The position numbers and the translations under genes were made by a program. DNA of 64,000 nucleotides, from positions 62,001-126,000 of the forward strand of contig NZ_DATGNU010000046.1 in assembly GCF_035306585.1 (NCBI RefSeq), written 5' to 3'. Shown in pieces: positions 8,914-18,242 of the stretch (position 1 is the stretch's first letter; each line of letters starts with the position of its first letter). The stretch comes from Galbibacter sp035306585. Its GTDB lineage: Bacteria > Bacteroidota > Bacteroidia > Flavobacteriales > Flavobacteriaceae. The notes beneath the pieces were generated by a model. The model saw only the letters and a list, made by a program, of their open reading frames with translations, was not told the origin of the DNA and made no database searches.

Positions 8914-8950
8914 TAGTCAAATATACTATAAGTTATAGTTTAATTGACTA
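8914..8950. promoter_or_regulatory. 37-bp near-perfect palindrome, putative operator of the Nudix regulator
   Basis: The left arm TAGTCAAATATACTATAA and right arm TTATAGTTTAATTGACTA flank a central G at 8932. Sixteen of eighteen base pairs match; only 8921/8943 and 8924/8940 do not. The site ends three bases before the xylE start codon, so an occupied site would cover the translation start region or the early transcript. The size and symmetry fit a dimeric winged-helix regulator, and the divergent Nudix-type gene is the obvious candidate. Confidence 0.8.
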
Positions 8951-8953
8951 TTA

Positions 8954-10585
8954 ATGGATAATCTAACCAACACGAAATCTAGTAATGTTTATCTCATTAC
9001 TGCCGTAGCCAGCCTAGGAGGCTTATTATTCGGTTACGACACTGCCGTTATTTCTGGAGCAGTGGGCGCACTAAGAAGTTTTTTTATAGATGAATTAAGC
9101 ACGGATCCTGCATTAGCACAATCCACAATCGTTCAATACAAAGTAATCGTAGTACTCTCGTGCATGATTGTCTTTGGATTGTTTGGCGCATTCTTCTTTA
9201 GGTTCTTTAAACGTTCAACTTCCTTCGCATTATTAATTTTCACCTTTGTAATAGGGGGCGGGCTCTTATACACCAATTTCATTGCGCAACAAACGGTCCT
9301 TTCTGAGACATTAACCAATTCTATTCTTGGCTTTATGGTCAGTAGCGCCTTGGTAGGATGTATCATTGGTGCTTCGCTAGGAGACCGAGTGGCCAACTCT
9401 GTGGGTAGGAGAAATGGATTAGTAATTGCGGCCGTCTTATTTTTGATTTCAGCCGTGGGATCTGGATACCCAGAGCTTTTAAATCCTTTTTCAAGTGGCG
9501 ATCTATCCTCCTTTATTGTTTATAGAATTGTAGGAGGAATAGGAGTGGGGCTAGCAAGTATGCTGGCGCCGCTATATATCGCTGAGATGGCTCCTGCTAA
9601 TATTCGAGGAAAATTAGTCTCCTGTAACCAACTTGCCATAGTGGGTGGGATGCTGATTGTTTACTTTGTGAATTACTTTATTGTAAAGGGACAATCTGAT
9701 CAATGGATTAATTCTATGGGGTGGCGCTATATGTTTCTATCGGAAAGTATACCCGCAACGCTGTTTTTAATTTCGTTATTTTTTGTGCCCAAAACACCTC
9801 GTTTTCAAGTCCTTAAAGGTCATGACGAAGCAGCAATTCAAACCCTTACCAAATATAATGGCCCTTCGAAAGCCGCGTTAATTTTAACGGAGATTAAAAG
9901 ATCTTTTAATATTAAAAAAGCACCATGGCTAAGTTATGGATGGGGAATCATTGTTATAGGGCTACTATTATCTGTTTTTCAGCAATTTGTGGGTATTAAT
10001 GTCGTGCTGTACTACGCTCCAGAAATTTTCAAAGGGATGGGTATGAAAACAGATGCCTCTATGCTTCAGACAATTATTGTTGGAGCCATTAATTTGCTCT
10101 TTACCATTGTCGCGATATTTACTGTGGATAGGTTCGGTCGTAAAGTCTTAATGTTAATTGGAAGTGCGATCATGGCTGTGAGTATGATAGGTTTAGGTAC
10201 GGTATTATACTGGCAAGATACGGGTATGGCGGCATTACTTTTTATGTTACTCTATATCGCTGCTTTTGCAGTGTCATGGGGTCCTGTCACCTGGGTGCTT
10301 CTTTCTGAAATTTTTCCGAACAAAATCAAAGGCGCCATGGCTATTGCAGTGGCTGTTCAATGGTTGGCGAATTTATTAGTATCCTGGACTTTCCCAATGA
10401 TGAATAACAACACCTATTTAACTGAAACTTTCCATAATGGATTTGCCTATTGGGTATACGGGATAATGGCTGTATTGTCTGGAATATTCATATTAAAATT
10501 CGTTCCAGAAACCAAAGGAAAAACACTGGAGGAAATCGAGCAGATTTGGGATCCAAAACAGGATGTCGCAACAGTCAAAAATTAA
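8954..10585 (+). CDS. xylE: D-xylose:proton symporter-like sugar porter with extra membrane insertion
   Basis: A 543-residue major facilitator of the sugar porter family. It matches E. coli XylE closely at LGGLLFGYDTAVISGAV, then at LGFMVSSALVGCIIGASLGDRVANSVGRRNG, YRIVGGIGVGLASMLAPLYIAEMAP, QQFVGINVVLYYAPEIFKGMG and PETKGKTLEEIE. Imports xylose across the inner membrane. Between the first and second XylE-like helices there is an insertion of about 65 residues (about 55-120) containing two strongly hydrophobic stretches, so the protein may have 14 membrane helices. First gene of a nine-gene operon; xylB follows after 24 bases. Confidence 0.93.
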   Translation: MDNLTNTKSSNVYLITAVASLGGLLFGYDTAVISGAVGALRSFFIDELSTDPALAQSTIVQYKVIVVLSCMIVFGLFGAFFFRFFKRSTSFALLIFTFVIGGGLLYTNFIAQQTVLSETLTNSILGFMVSSALVGCIIGASLGDRVANSVGRRNGLVIAAVLFLISAVGSGYPELLNPFSSGDLSSFIVYRIVGGIGVGLASMLAPLYIAEMAPANIRGKLVSCNQLAIVGGMLIVYFVNYFIVKGQSDQWINSMGWRYMFLSESIPATLFLISLFFVPKTPRFQVLKGHDEAAIQTLTKYNGPSKAALILTEIKRSFNIKKAPWLSYGWGIIVIGLLLSVFQQFVGINVVLYYAPEIFKGMGMKTDASMLQTIIVGAINLLFTIVAIFTVDRFGRKVLMLIGSAIMAVSMIGLGTVLYWQDTGMAALLFMLLYIAAFAVSWGPVTWVLLSEIFPNKIKGAMAIAVAVQWLANLLVSWTFPMMNNNTYLTETFHNGFAYWVYGIMAVLSGIFILKFVPETKGKTLEEIEQIWDPKQDVATVKN

Positions 10586-10609
10586 AAATTTAAACGAAAT
10601 AAATAAAGT

Positions 10610-12091
10610 ATGTATTTCTTAGGAATTGATTTGGGAAGTTCATCTATCAAACTATCCCTCTTGGATGGTGAATCAAATAAAACGTTACAAGATGTAACTG
10701 TTCCAAAGCACGAAATGAAAATTCATGCTCCAAAGCACGGCTGGGCTGAACAGGATCCTAAGCAGTGGTGGGACTATGTAAAGCAAGGTATTGCTGAATT
10801 AAAGGCAAGCGCTGATGTGGACTTTCTATCGGTGAAAGGTATTGGGATCGCATATCAGATGCATGGCCTGGTTGTAGTTGACAAGGACCTAGAGCCGCTT
10901 TGTCCATCGATTATTTGGTGTGATAGCCGAGCGGCAGAAATTGGTCAACAATATTATGAGGCTATAGGAGCCGAGCAATGCCAAGAACAGATTTTGGGCT
11001 CGCCAGGTAATTTTACTGCCTCGAAATTAAAGTGGGTTCAGGAGAACCGACCGGAGATCTACGCTAAGATTAAATATTTTATGTTACCTGGTGATTTTAT
11101 CGCCACAAAGTTTACGGGAGTAGCACAAACGTCCTCTTCTGGATTATCAGAGGCGGCTCTTTGGAATTTTAAGGAAAATCGACTGGCAACGGAAATATTG
11201 GATGCCATGGGGATTTCATCGGAGTTGGTGCCCGAGGTTGTTCCAAACTTCGCAGAACAAGCTAAAATTGATCCTAGTGTCGCAGCTGAGTTAGGGATCT
11301 CTGATGAGGCGATGGTGAGTTATCGAGCTGGAGACCAGCCCAATAATGCGTGGTCACTTAATGTTTCCAACCCTGGAGAAATTGCTACAACAGCTGGGAC
11401 TTCGGCCGTGATATATGGGTTAAGTAATCTTGATGATTACGATAAAGATAACCGTATTAACACCTTTTTGCATGTCAATAATCAAGAGAACCACAAGCGA
11501 AATGGCGTAATGGTGTGCATTAATGGTTCTGGGATTTTATACCAATGGATTCGGCAGCTCTTGTCTGTGGACCGCGATCAGCCTCTGAATTATGAGGCTT
11601 TGAATCAACTTGCCAAACAAAGTGTTCCAGGTAGTAAGGGGCTACGTTTTTATCCTTTTGGTAATGGTGTAGAACGTATTTTTAATAATAAACCTGCCTT
11701 TTCAGGGGTGCAGAATCTGAATTTTAATATTCACCAAACTCCTGATTTCGTCAGAGCCGCTTGTGAGGGTATTGTGTTTGCTATGCATTACGGCTTTGAA
11801 ATTATGCGACAAGTTGGTGTGGAAGGTAAAGTGGTTCGCGCTGGAAATTCAAATCTTTTTTTAAATCCTGTCTTTAGAGAGATATTCATTCATACTACCA
11901 ACACGAGTTTAGAACTTTATGATACTTCTGGATCTGAAGGAGCAGCTAGAGGAGCTGCCTATGGATTAGGATATTATAGGAGCGTTGAGGAGACTTTTCA
12001 AGGATTGGTTTGTTTGGAGCGATTTGATCCTGACCCAGAATTAGTTCAGACCTATAAAGAGATTTACCAAAATTGGAAAAATAATATATAA
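10610..12091 (+). CDS. xylB: Xylulokinase
   Basis: A 493-residue FGGY-family sugar kinase that phosphorylates D-xylulose to D-xylulose 5-phosphate with ATP. Visible motifs are the N-terminal phosphate loop GIDLGSSSIKLSLLDG, the substrate loop QMHGLVV and WCDSRA, the catalytic AGDQPNNAW segment, and the ATP-binding TTAGTSAVIYG and VRAGNSNLFLNP. Length is normal for XylB. It sits between the xylose transporter and xylose isomerase in the same operon (24 and 42 base gaps), which supports xylulose rather than another ketose as substrate. Confidence 0.96.
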   Translation: MYFLGIDLGSSSIKLSLLDGESNKTLQDVTVPKHEMKIHAPKHGWAEQDPKQWWDYVKQGIAELKASADVDFLSVKGIGIAYQMHGLVVVDKDLEPLCPSIIWCDSRAAEIGQQYYEAIGAEQCQEQILGSPGNFTASKLKWVQENRPEIYAKIKYFMLPGDFIATKFTGVAQTSSSGLSEAALWNFKENRLATEILDAMGISSELVPEVVPNFAEQAKIDPSVAAELGISDEAMVSYRAGDQPNNAWSLNVSNPGEIATTAGTSAVIYGLSNLDDYDKDNRINTFLHVNNQENHKRNGVMVCINGSGILYQWIRQLLSVDRDQPLNYEALNQLAKQSVPGSKGLRFYPFGNGVERIFNNKPAFSGVQNLNFNIHQTPDFVRAACEGIVFAMHYGFEIMRQVGVEGKVVRAGNSNLFLNPVFREIFIHTTNTSLELYDTSGSEGAARGAAYGLGYYRSVEETFQGLVCLERFDPDPELVQTYKEIYQNWKNNI

Positions 12092-12133
12092 CATACGATA
12101 AAACTTTTTAAACAGCATATAAAACCATTAACT

Positions 12134-13447
12134 ATGAGTGCAACATATTTTAAAAATGTAGAGAAAATAAAATTTGAAGGAAAGGAAAGCAAAAATCCGC
12201 TCGCTTTTAAATGGTATGATGAGAACCGTGTTGTGGGTGGAAAAACCTTAAAGGAGCATTTAAGGTTTGCTACAGCCTACTGGCATACCTTTAATAATAA
12301 AGGCGGAGATCCTTTTGGCGCACCTACTGAGGTGTTTGCTTGGGATCAATACCAGGATCCAATCGACCGAGCGAAAGCTAAAATGGACGCGGCTTTTGAA
12401 TTTATGACCAAACTAGGGACACCATATTACTGTTTCCATGATGTGGATGTGGTAGATGAGGCGCCTACACTGGCCGAATTTGAAAAGCGTATTGAGGCTT
12501 TAGTGGAGTATGCGAAAGAAAAACAACAGGATTCAGGGATTAAATTGCTATGGGGAACTTCCAATTTATTTAGTAATCCAAGATACATGAATGGTGCTGC
12601 TACCAACCCTAATTTCGACGTAGTTGCATATGCCGGTGCTCAGGTAAAAATTGCCATGGATGCTACTATTGCTCTTGGTGGAGAGAATTACGTATTCTGG
12701 GGTGGAAGAGAAGGGTATATGAGTCTGTTAAACACCAATATGAAACGTGAATTGGATCACATGGCCATGTTTTTAAGTACCGCTAGAGATTATGGGAGAA
12801 AACAAGGATTTAATGGAACATTTCTTATTGAACCTAAACCAATGGAACCAACTAAACATCAGTATGATTACGATGCGGCTACTTGTTTAGGTTTTATTAA
12901 TAAATACGGCCTTGAAAACGACTTTAAACTTAATTTGGAGGTGAACCACGCCACTTTAGCTGGTCATACCTTTGAACATGAGTTACAAGTTGCAGTTGAC
13001 AACGGAATGCTCGGAAGTATAGATGCGAACCGTGGAGATTATCAAAACGGATGGGATACTGATCAATTCCCATTGAATTTATATGAAATCACCGAAGCTA
13101 TGTTGGTCATCTTACAAGGCGGTGGATTAGGAAGCGGTGGTGTTAATTTTGATGCAAAAGTCAGAAGAAACTCCACAGACCTGGAAGATAAATTTATAGC
13201 ACATATTTCAGGAATGGACGCCTTTGCACGGGGGCTTATCTGTGCCGATAACATTTTAAGACAAACCAATTTTACAGATTTAAGAAAGCAGCGTTACGGT
13301 AGTTTTGATCAAGGTAACGGTGCTCGTTTTGAGAAAGGAGAATTGAGCTTAGAAGATTTAAGTGCTATAGCCAAGAGTAATGGCGAGCCAGCTCAAATTA
13401 GTGGGAAGCAAGAGTTGTATGAACAACTGATTGCCAACGCTATCTAG
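12134..13447 (+). CDS. xylA: Xylose isomerase
   Basis: A 437-residue class II xylose isomerase converting D-xylose to D-xylulose. The start carries the long-form N-terminus (FKNVEKIKFEGKESKNPLAFKWYDENRVVGGKTLKEHLRF). Catalytic and metal-binding signatures are visible: YYCFHDVDVV, FWGGREGY, FLIEPKPMEPTKHQYD, NLEVNHATLAGHTFEHEL and LGSIDANRGDYQNGWDTDQFP. Length is typical. It is the third gene of the operon; the glycan-uptake susC gene starts 39 bases later, so import and intracellular xylose use are transcribed together. Confidence 0.97.
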   Translation: MSATYFKNVEKIKFEGKESKNPLAFKWYDENRVVGGKTLKEHLRFATAYWHTFNNKGGDPFGAPTEVFAWDQYQDPIDRAKAKMDAAFEFMTKLGTPYYCFHDVDVVDEAPTLAEFEKRIEALVEYAKEKQQDSGIKLLWGTSNLFSNPRYMNGAATNPNFDVVAYAGAQVKIAMDATIALGGENYVFWGGREGYMSLLNTNMKRELDHMAMFLSTARDYGRKQGFNGTFLIEPKPMEPTKHQYDYDAATCLGFINKYGLENDFKLNLEVNHATLAGHTFEHELQVAVDNGMLGSIDANRGDYQNGWDTDQFPLNLYEITEAMLVILQGGGLGSGGVNFDAKVRRNSTDLEDKFIAHISGMDAFARGLICADNILRQTNFTDLRKQRYGSFDQGNGARFEKGELSLEDLSAIAKSNGEPAQISGKQELYEQLIANAI

Positions 13448-13486
13448 ATCAACTAATTTATTATTATTCAAACTAACAAATTTTTT

Positions 13487-16400
13487 ATGAAAAAGCATGC
13501 AAAAAAGCTTTTGGAAAGCAATTTCCTTAAGCTAACGTTTTTGTTTGTCTTGCTTTTACAAGCTAATTTTTTACAAGCACAAGACAAAACTGTAACTGGA
13601 ACAGTCACCGCTGAGGAAGATGGCATGCCCATACCTGGGGTAAATGTTGTTGTTGTAGGTACCACAAATGGTACCTCTACAGACTTTGACGGTAACTATA
13701 GTATTGAAGTTCCTGAAGGAGGTACACTCCAATTTAGTTATATTGGGTTTATTAACCAGAGCCTACCGGTAGCTGGTTTATCAACACTCAATGTAGCATT
13801 ACAAACTGACACTCAACAACTCGAAGAAGTTGTTGTTGTTGGTTATGGAACGCAGAAGAAGGAACTTGTCACTGGAGCTAACCTGCAGGTAAGTGGTGAG
13901 GATCTTCAAAGACAGAGCACAACTAGTGCTTTACAGGCATTACAGGGACAAACTCCCGGGGTACAAATCACATCAACCTCTGGGCAGCCAGGGGAGGGAT
14001 TAAATGTTGTCATACGTGGACTGGGATCAACAGGAAATAATTCTCCATTATATGTAGTTGACGGCGTCTTGACAACTGATATTTCGTATCTTAACAATGC
14101 TGATATTGAAAATATATCTATTTTAAAAGATGCAGCATCTGCTGCAATTTATGGGTCGCAAGCTGCTAACGGGGTAGTTCTTGTAACGACTAAAAAAGGT
14201 CGTAAGGGACACGCACAAATCACTTTCGATCATTATTATGGTATTCAAGAGGTTGCAAGGACAATGGACATGACCAATGCAAAGGAATACGCAACGCTAA
14301 TTAATGAAAGTGTTATGAATTCTGGAGCTTCCCCTGTATTTAGTAATGCAGATATTGCTAAAATGGGTGAAGGTGTTAATTGGATGGACGAAATGTTCGC
14401 TACCGCTAAGACCGAAAATTATACCCTAGGGCTTACTGGAGGAAGCGAAACCTCTACCTATTCATCCTCTTTGTCCTATACCAATCAAGAAGGTATTGTT
14501 GGGGGAGCAGACTTATCGAATTACGAACGGTATAATTTTAGATTTAATTCAGAACATAAGTTTTATAATGATAGAATTACCTTTGGTGAAAACTTGAGTT
14601 TTGCTATTATTAAAAACAATGGTATTGGTGTTGGGAATCAGTATAACAACGCTTTAAGAGGTGCATTCCAAGCGAATCCCCTTCTTCCAATGTATGACCA
14701 AAACGGAAATTATTACAATAGTTCGGGTGATTCTGAGCCTTGGTTATCCGGGATGTCTAATCCATATGCCTCTATGGTTTATGGGAATCAGAACGCCAAT
14801 GAGACTAAAAAATTATTAGGGAATGTTTATATGGAATTTGAATTTTTAAAAAATTTAAAATTCCGTACAAGTTTAGGCTTAGACTATTTCTCTGCACAAG
14901 GTCATTCATTTAGTCCTATTTATGAGTTGTCTTCCTATGACTTCAATCAGTTTACTACCGCTACTCAAAATATGAGCGAGGGAAAAACTTTAATATGGGA
15001 CAATTTACTATCCTATACTTTTGATGTTAGTGATAACCATCACTTTGAGGCTATGTTGGGATCTTCTTCCTACAACTACGAAGGGGTTTCTATGTATGGT
15101 AGCAATGTGAATTTAGTATTTGATGATTTAGCACATGCATGGTTGAGTAACGCCACTAATACGGAAGGTGCTCAGATTACACTCACAGGTGGGCCAGATG
15201 CACGTATTAAGCGCATGTCATATTTTGGACGTTTGAACTATAACTTCAAGGAAACCTATTTATTGAATGTAACCTTTAGAGCGGATGGTTCGTCTAATTT
15301 TGCTAGTGGAAATCGATGGGGTTATTTCCCCTCCGTATCAGCTGGTTGGGTGCTTAGCAATGAGAATTTTATGGATTCCAGTAGTACTTGGTTAAATCAT
15401 CTCAAACTTCGTGCGAGTTGGGGACAAGTAGGAAATCAAAATGTTGGTAATTTTCAATATTTAGCACCGATTACTTACCAGAATACCAACTACATATTTG
15501 GAAATCAAGAAGCGGTACTTACTCCAGGAGCTTATCCCAATCGTTTAGCAAACCCTGCATTGACCTGGGAAACATCTGAACAATTGGATATAGGGTTTGA
15601 TGCTCGCTTTTTCCAAAATAGACTTACGGTTAATTTTGACTGGTATGAAAAAACAACTAAAGATTGGTTAATTAATGTTCCTGTGGTACCAACCGCTGGA
15701 GTGGAGAATAAATGGATTAACGGTGGTGATGTTACTAACAAGGGTGTAGAATTGGCGCTTAATTTTAGAGATCAAATTAACGATGATTTTAGTTATTTTA
15801 TCGGTGTCAATGGAGCCTATAATCAAAATGAAGTTGGCGAAATTCCAACAGAAGATGGTGTGATTCATGGCGAGACAGCACAACTTTGGGATAATTCGCC
15901 CGAATTCTATCGTGCAGCCAACGGACACGCTTTAGGATTTTTCTGGGGCTATGAAACCGCTGGTGTATTTCAGGACCAGCAAGAGATTCAAAACTATAGA
16001 GGAGAAAATGGAGCTCTTATTCAACCAGATGCCTTACCTGGTGATCTGAAATATGTCGACAGCAATCGCGATGGTGTTATTGACGCTGCTGATAAGGTTG
16101 AAATTGGGGATCCAAATCCGGATTTAACCTATGGTTTTTCAATTGGAGCAAATTATAAAGCTTTAGATTTTTCTATTCAAGCTAACGGGGTTGCAGGAAA
16201 TCAGTTGGTACAATCCTACAGAAATATTGCCGGTGCTTATGGCAATTTTCCTGCCGAATATATAGGTCGCTGGCATGGTCCAGGGAGCTCCAATACAATT
16301 CCTAGGCTAACTGTAGATAATAAAAACTTTTCCAAATTTTCAGATATCTACGTCAAAGATGGTGATTTCTTAAGAATAAGCAATCTTACCTTGGGGTATG

Positions 16401-16618
16401 ATATCGCTAAGGCCGTAAATAAGGATAATTTCTTTGCGAGTCAATTAAGAGTGTATTTCTCTGTACTTAATCTATACACATTTACAGAATATAATGGAAT
16501 GGATCCAGAGGTAGGTTATGGTATTTCTTCGGATACGTATAATTTCTCTTCTGGAGTGGATGTGGGCTACTATCCTCGCCCTAGAACATATATGATGGGA
16601 TTAAACATTAAATTCTAA
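13487..16618 (+). CDS. susC: SusC/RagA-family TonB-dependent outer membrane receptor
   Basis: A 1043-residue outer-membrane channel importing oligosaccharides with its SusD partner. After a signal peptide (cleavage near FLQAQ, about residue 32) comes a carboxypeptidase-regulatory-like domain (TVTGTVTAEEDGMPIPGVNV, FDGNYSIEVPEG). The TonB box region LEEVVVVGYGTQKKE follows, then the plug (TPGVQITSTSGQPGEG, YVVDGVL, ILKDAASAAIYGSQAANGVVLVTTKKG) and the beta-barrel. It ends in aromatic KF, as outer-membrane barrels do. The susD gene starts four bases after its stop. Co-transcription with xylEBA suggests the imported glycan carries xylose. Confidence 0.95.
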   Translation: MKKHAKKLLESNFLKLTFLFVLLLQANFLQAQDKTVTGTVTAEEDGMPIPGVNVVVVGTTNGTSTDFDGNYSIEVPEGGTLQFSYIGFINQSLPVAGLSTLNVALQTDTQQLEEVVVVGYGTQKKELVTGANLQVSGEDLQRQSTTSALQALQGQTPGVQITSTSGQPGEGLNVVIRGLGSTGNNSPLYVVDGVLTTDISYLNNADIENISILKDAASAAIYGSQAANGVVLVTTKKGRKGHAQITFDHYYGIQEVARTMDMTNAKEYATLINESVMNSGASPVFSNADIAKMGEGVNWMDEMFATAKTENYTLGLTGGSETSTYSSSLSYTNQEGIVGGADLSNYERYNFRFNSEHKFYNDRITFGENLSFAIIKNNGIGVGNQYNNALRGAFQANPLLPMYDQNGNYYNSSGDSEPWLSGMSNPYASMVYGNQNANETKKLLGNVYMEFEFLKNLKFRTSLGLDYFSAQGHSFSPIYELSSYDFNQFTTATQNMSEGKTLIWDNLLSYTFDVSDNHHFEAMLGSSSYNYEGVSMYGSNVNLVFDDLAHAWLSNATNTEGAQITLTGGPDARIKRMSYFGRLNYNFKETYLLNVTFRADGSSNFASGNRWGYFPSVSAGWVLSNENFMDSSSTWLNHLKLRASWGQVGNQNVGNFQYLAPITYQNTNYIFGNQEAVLTPGAYPNRLANPALTWETSEQLDIGFDARFFQNRLTVNFDWYEKTTKDWLINVPVVPTAGVENKWINGGDVTNKGVELALNFRDQINDDFSYFIGVNGAYNQNEVGEIPTEDGVIHGETAQLWDNSPEFYRAANGHALGFFWGYETAGVFQDQQEIQNYRGENGALIQPDALPGDLKYVDSNRDGVIDAADKVEIGDPNPDLTYGFSIGANYKALDFSIQANGVAGNQLVQSYRNIAGAYGNFPAEYIGRWHGPGSSNTIPRLTVDNKNFSKFSDIYVKDGDFLRISNLTLGYDIAKAVNKDNFFASQLRVYFSVLNLYTFTEYNGMDPEVGYGISSDTYNFSSGVDVGYYPRPRTYMMGLNIKF

Positions 16619-16622
16619 GACA

Positions 16623-18218
16623 ATGAAAAAATTAAATATATATATCGTATCAATAGCTATGTTGGCCCTGGGATCCTGTACTAAGGATTTTTTGGATACC
16701 GAGCCAATGACCGAGCTTACAAGTGATAATTTTTACAAAACACCACAAGATGCTTTCGATGCGCTTGTGGGTTGTTATGATGGTTTGCAAATTGCAATCG
16801 GGGCATCAGCATTAAGCTTTCCAGTAGCATCCGAGGTGTTATCAGATGATTGTTTCGGTGGCACGGGGAACTCCGATGATTTCAAGTATCAGATGCTCGA
16901 TGAATTTGATGTGAGTCGTTCACCTTCCAATATTGATGTGTTCAATGATGCTTGGGTGAAATATTATCAGGCTATCTTTAGATGTAATGCGCTGTTAGAG
17001 AAATTGGATCAAACCGATTGGGGTAATAATGAAGATTTAAGGATTACCTATGAATCTGAAGCGAGGTTCATACGTGCTTATCTATATTTTGACTTGGTTC
17101 GTTTATTTGGGCCAGTACCATTACTAACGGTACCATCTGAGGAAATCATCCCTCGATTTGAAGTAGAGGAGGTGTATAAAGTCATTGCAGAGGATCTTAC
17201 CTTTGCTGCCAATCAAATGGACGATGTTGCCTATACACAGCTTCCATCTGGTCGAGTAACCAAATGGGCGGCTAAATCTTTATTAGCTCGGGTATATTTG
17301 TATTACACTGGTTATTATGGTGCAGCTGACCTAGTTGGGGTAGTTGATAAGGCAACAGCACTTGCTCATCTAGAAGATGTCATTGCAAAAAGCGGCCATG
17401 GACTTGTAGATGATTTTAAAACTCTCTGGCCTGCAGCTTCAGTAGATGATTTTGCTGGTGAGGACAATAAAGAAATTGTTTTTTCAGTGAAATTCACCTA
17501 CACTAGTGACTACAATGGTAATACTGATGGAAACCACTGGATGGTCATGTTTGGTATGCGCGAATTTGATTACCTGCCTTATGGAAGAGGTTGGGGAGTT
17601 ACTGTAAATCCAGAGCTTTATAACTTATACACCGAAGGAGATAGTAGAAGGGAAGCAACATTGATTGCAATTGATGAAGAGGGAATACCGTTTGATAAGC
17701 AAGAGGGACAGCGCGAATATACAGGGTATTATAATAAGAAATATGCTCCTATGACTGCCGTTGATGAGGATGGTAAGTTAGGTAGTATAGCAGAGCAATT
17801 AGGTGGTGTTAATTTCCAAATTGGCCAGTTCCAAGATTATTATGCTATTCGTTATTCTGATGTGTTGCTTATGGCTGCAGAACTCGGTAGTGCCAATGGG
17901 CAGCAATATTTTGACCAAGTTCGTCAAAGAGCCTTGGGAACTGATTTTGTAGCTTTGACTGCAAACAGTACAAATATTCTTAAAGAAAGGCATTTGGAAT
18001 TTGCCATGGAAGGAATCCGTTATTGGGATTTATTGCGCCAAGGGGTGGATGTAGCTTCAGAAGCAATAGCGACCAGTACTACTTTACCTAATGGAGGTGT
18101 TCCAACTAGTAAGGTGATTTCTGCCAGTAATATAATGGAAACAAAAGGATTACAGCAAATTCCAAATACGCAAATCACTTTGACTAACAATGTGATCACT
18201 CAAAATAGCGGTTGGTAA
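16623..18218 (+). CDS. susD: RagB/SusD-family glycan-binding lipoprotein
   Basis: A 531-residue outer-membrane lipoprotein that caps the SusC channel and binds oligosaccharide. The lipobox is LGSC with the lipidated cysteine at residue 19, followed by KDFLDTEPM, which is characteristic of SusD. Conserved SusD segments are ARFIRAYLYFDLVRLFGPVPLL, RVTKWAAKSLLARVYLYY, RYSDVLLMAAE and ILKERHLEFAMEGIRYWDLLRQG. The four-base spacing from susC indicates tight translational coupling. A binding lipoprotein gene follows after 24 bases. Confidence 0.95.
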   Translation: MKKLNIYIVSIAMLALGSCTKDFLDTEPMTELTSDNFYKTPQDAFDALVGCYDGLQIAIGASALSFPVASEVLSDDCFGGTGNSDDFKYQMLDEFDVSRSPSNIDVFNDAWVKYYQAIFRCNALLEKLDQTDWGNNEDLRITYESEARFIRAYLYFDLVRLFGPVPLLTVPSEEIIPRFEVEEVYKVIAEDLTFAANQMDDVAYTQLPSGRVTKWAAKSLLARVYLYYTGYYGAADLVGVVDKATALAHLEDVIAKSGHGLVDDFKTLWPAASVDDFAGEDNKEIVFSVKFTYTSDYNGNTDGNHWMVMFGMREFDYLPYGRGWGVTVNPELYNLYTEGDSRREATLIAIDEEGIPFDKQEGQREYTGYYNKKYAPMTAVDEDGKLGSIAEQLGGVNFQIGQFQDYYAIRYSDVLLMAAELGSANGQQYFDQVRQRALGTDFVALTANSTNILKERHLEFAMEGIRYWDLLRQGVDVASEAIATSTTLPNGGVPTSKVISASNIMETKGLQQIPNTQITLTNNVITQNSGW

Positions 18219-18242
18219 TTGTGAAACCTAAAAGATAATAAT

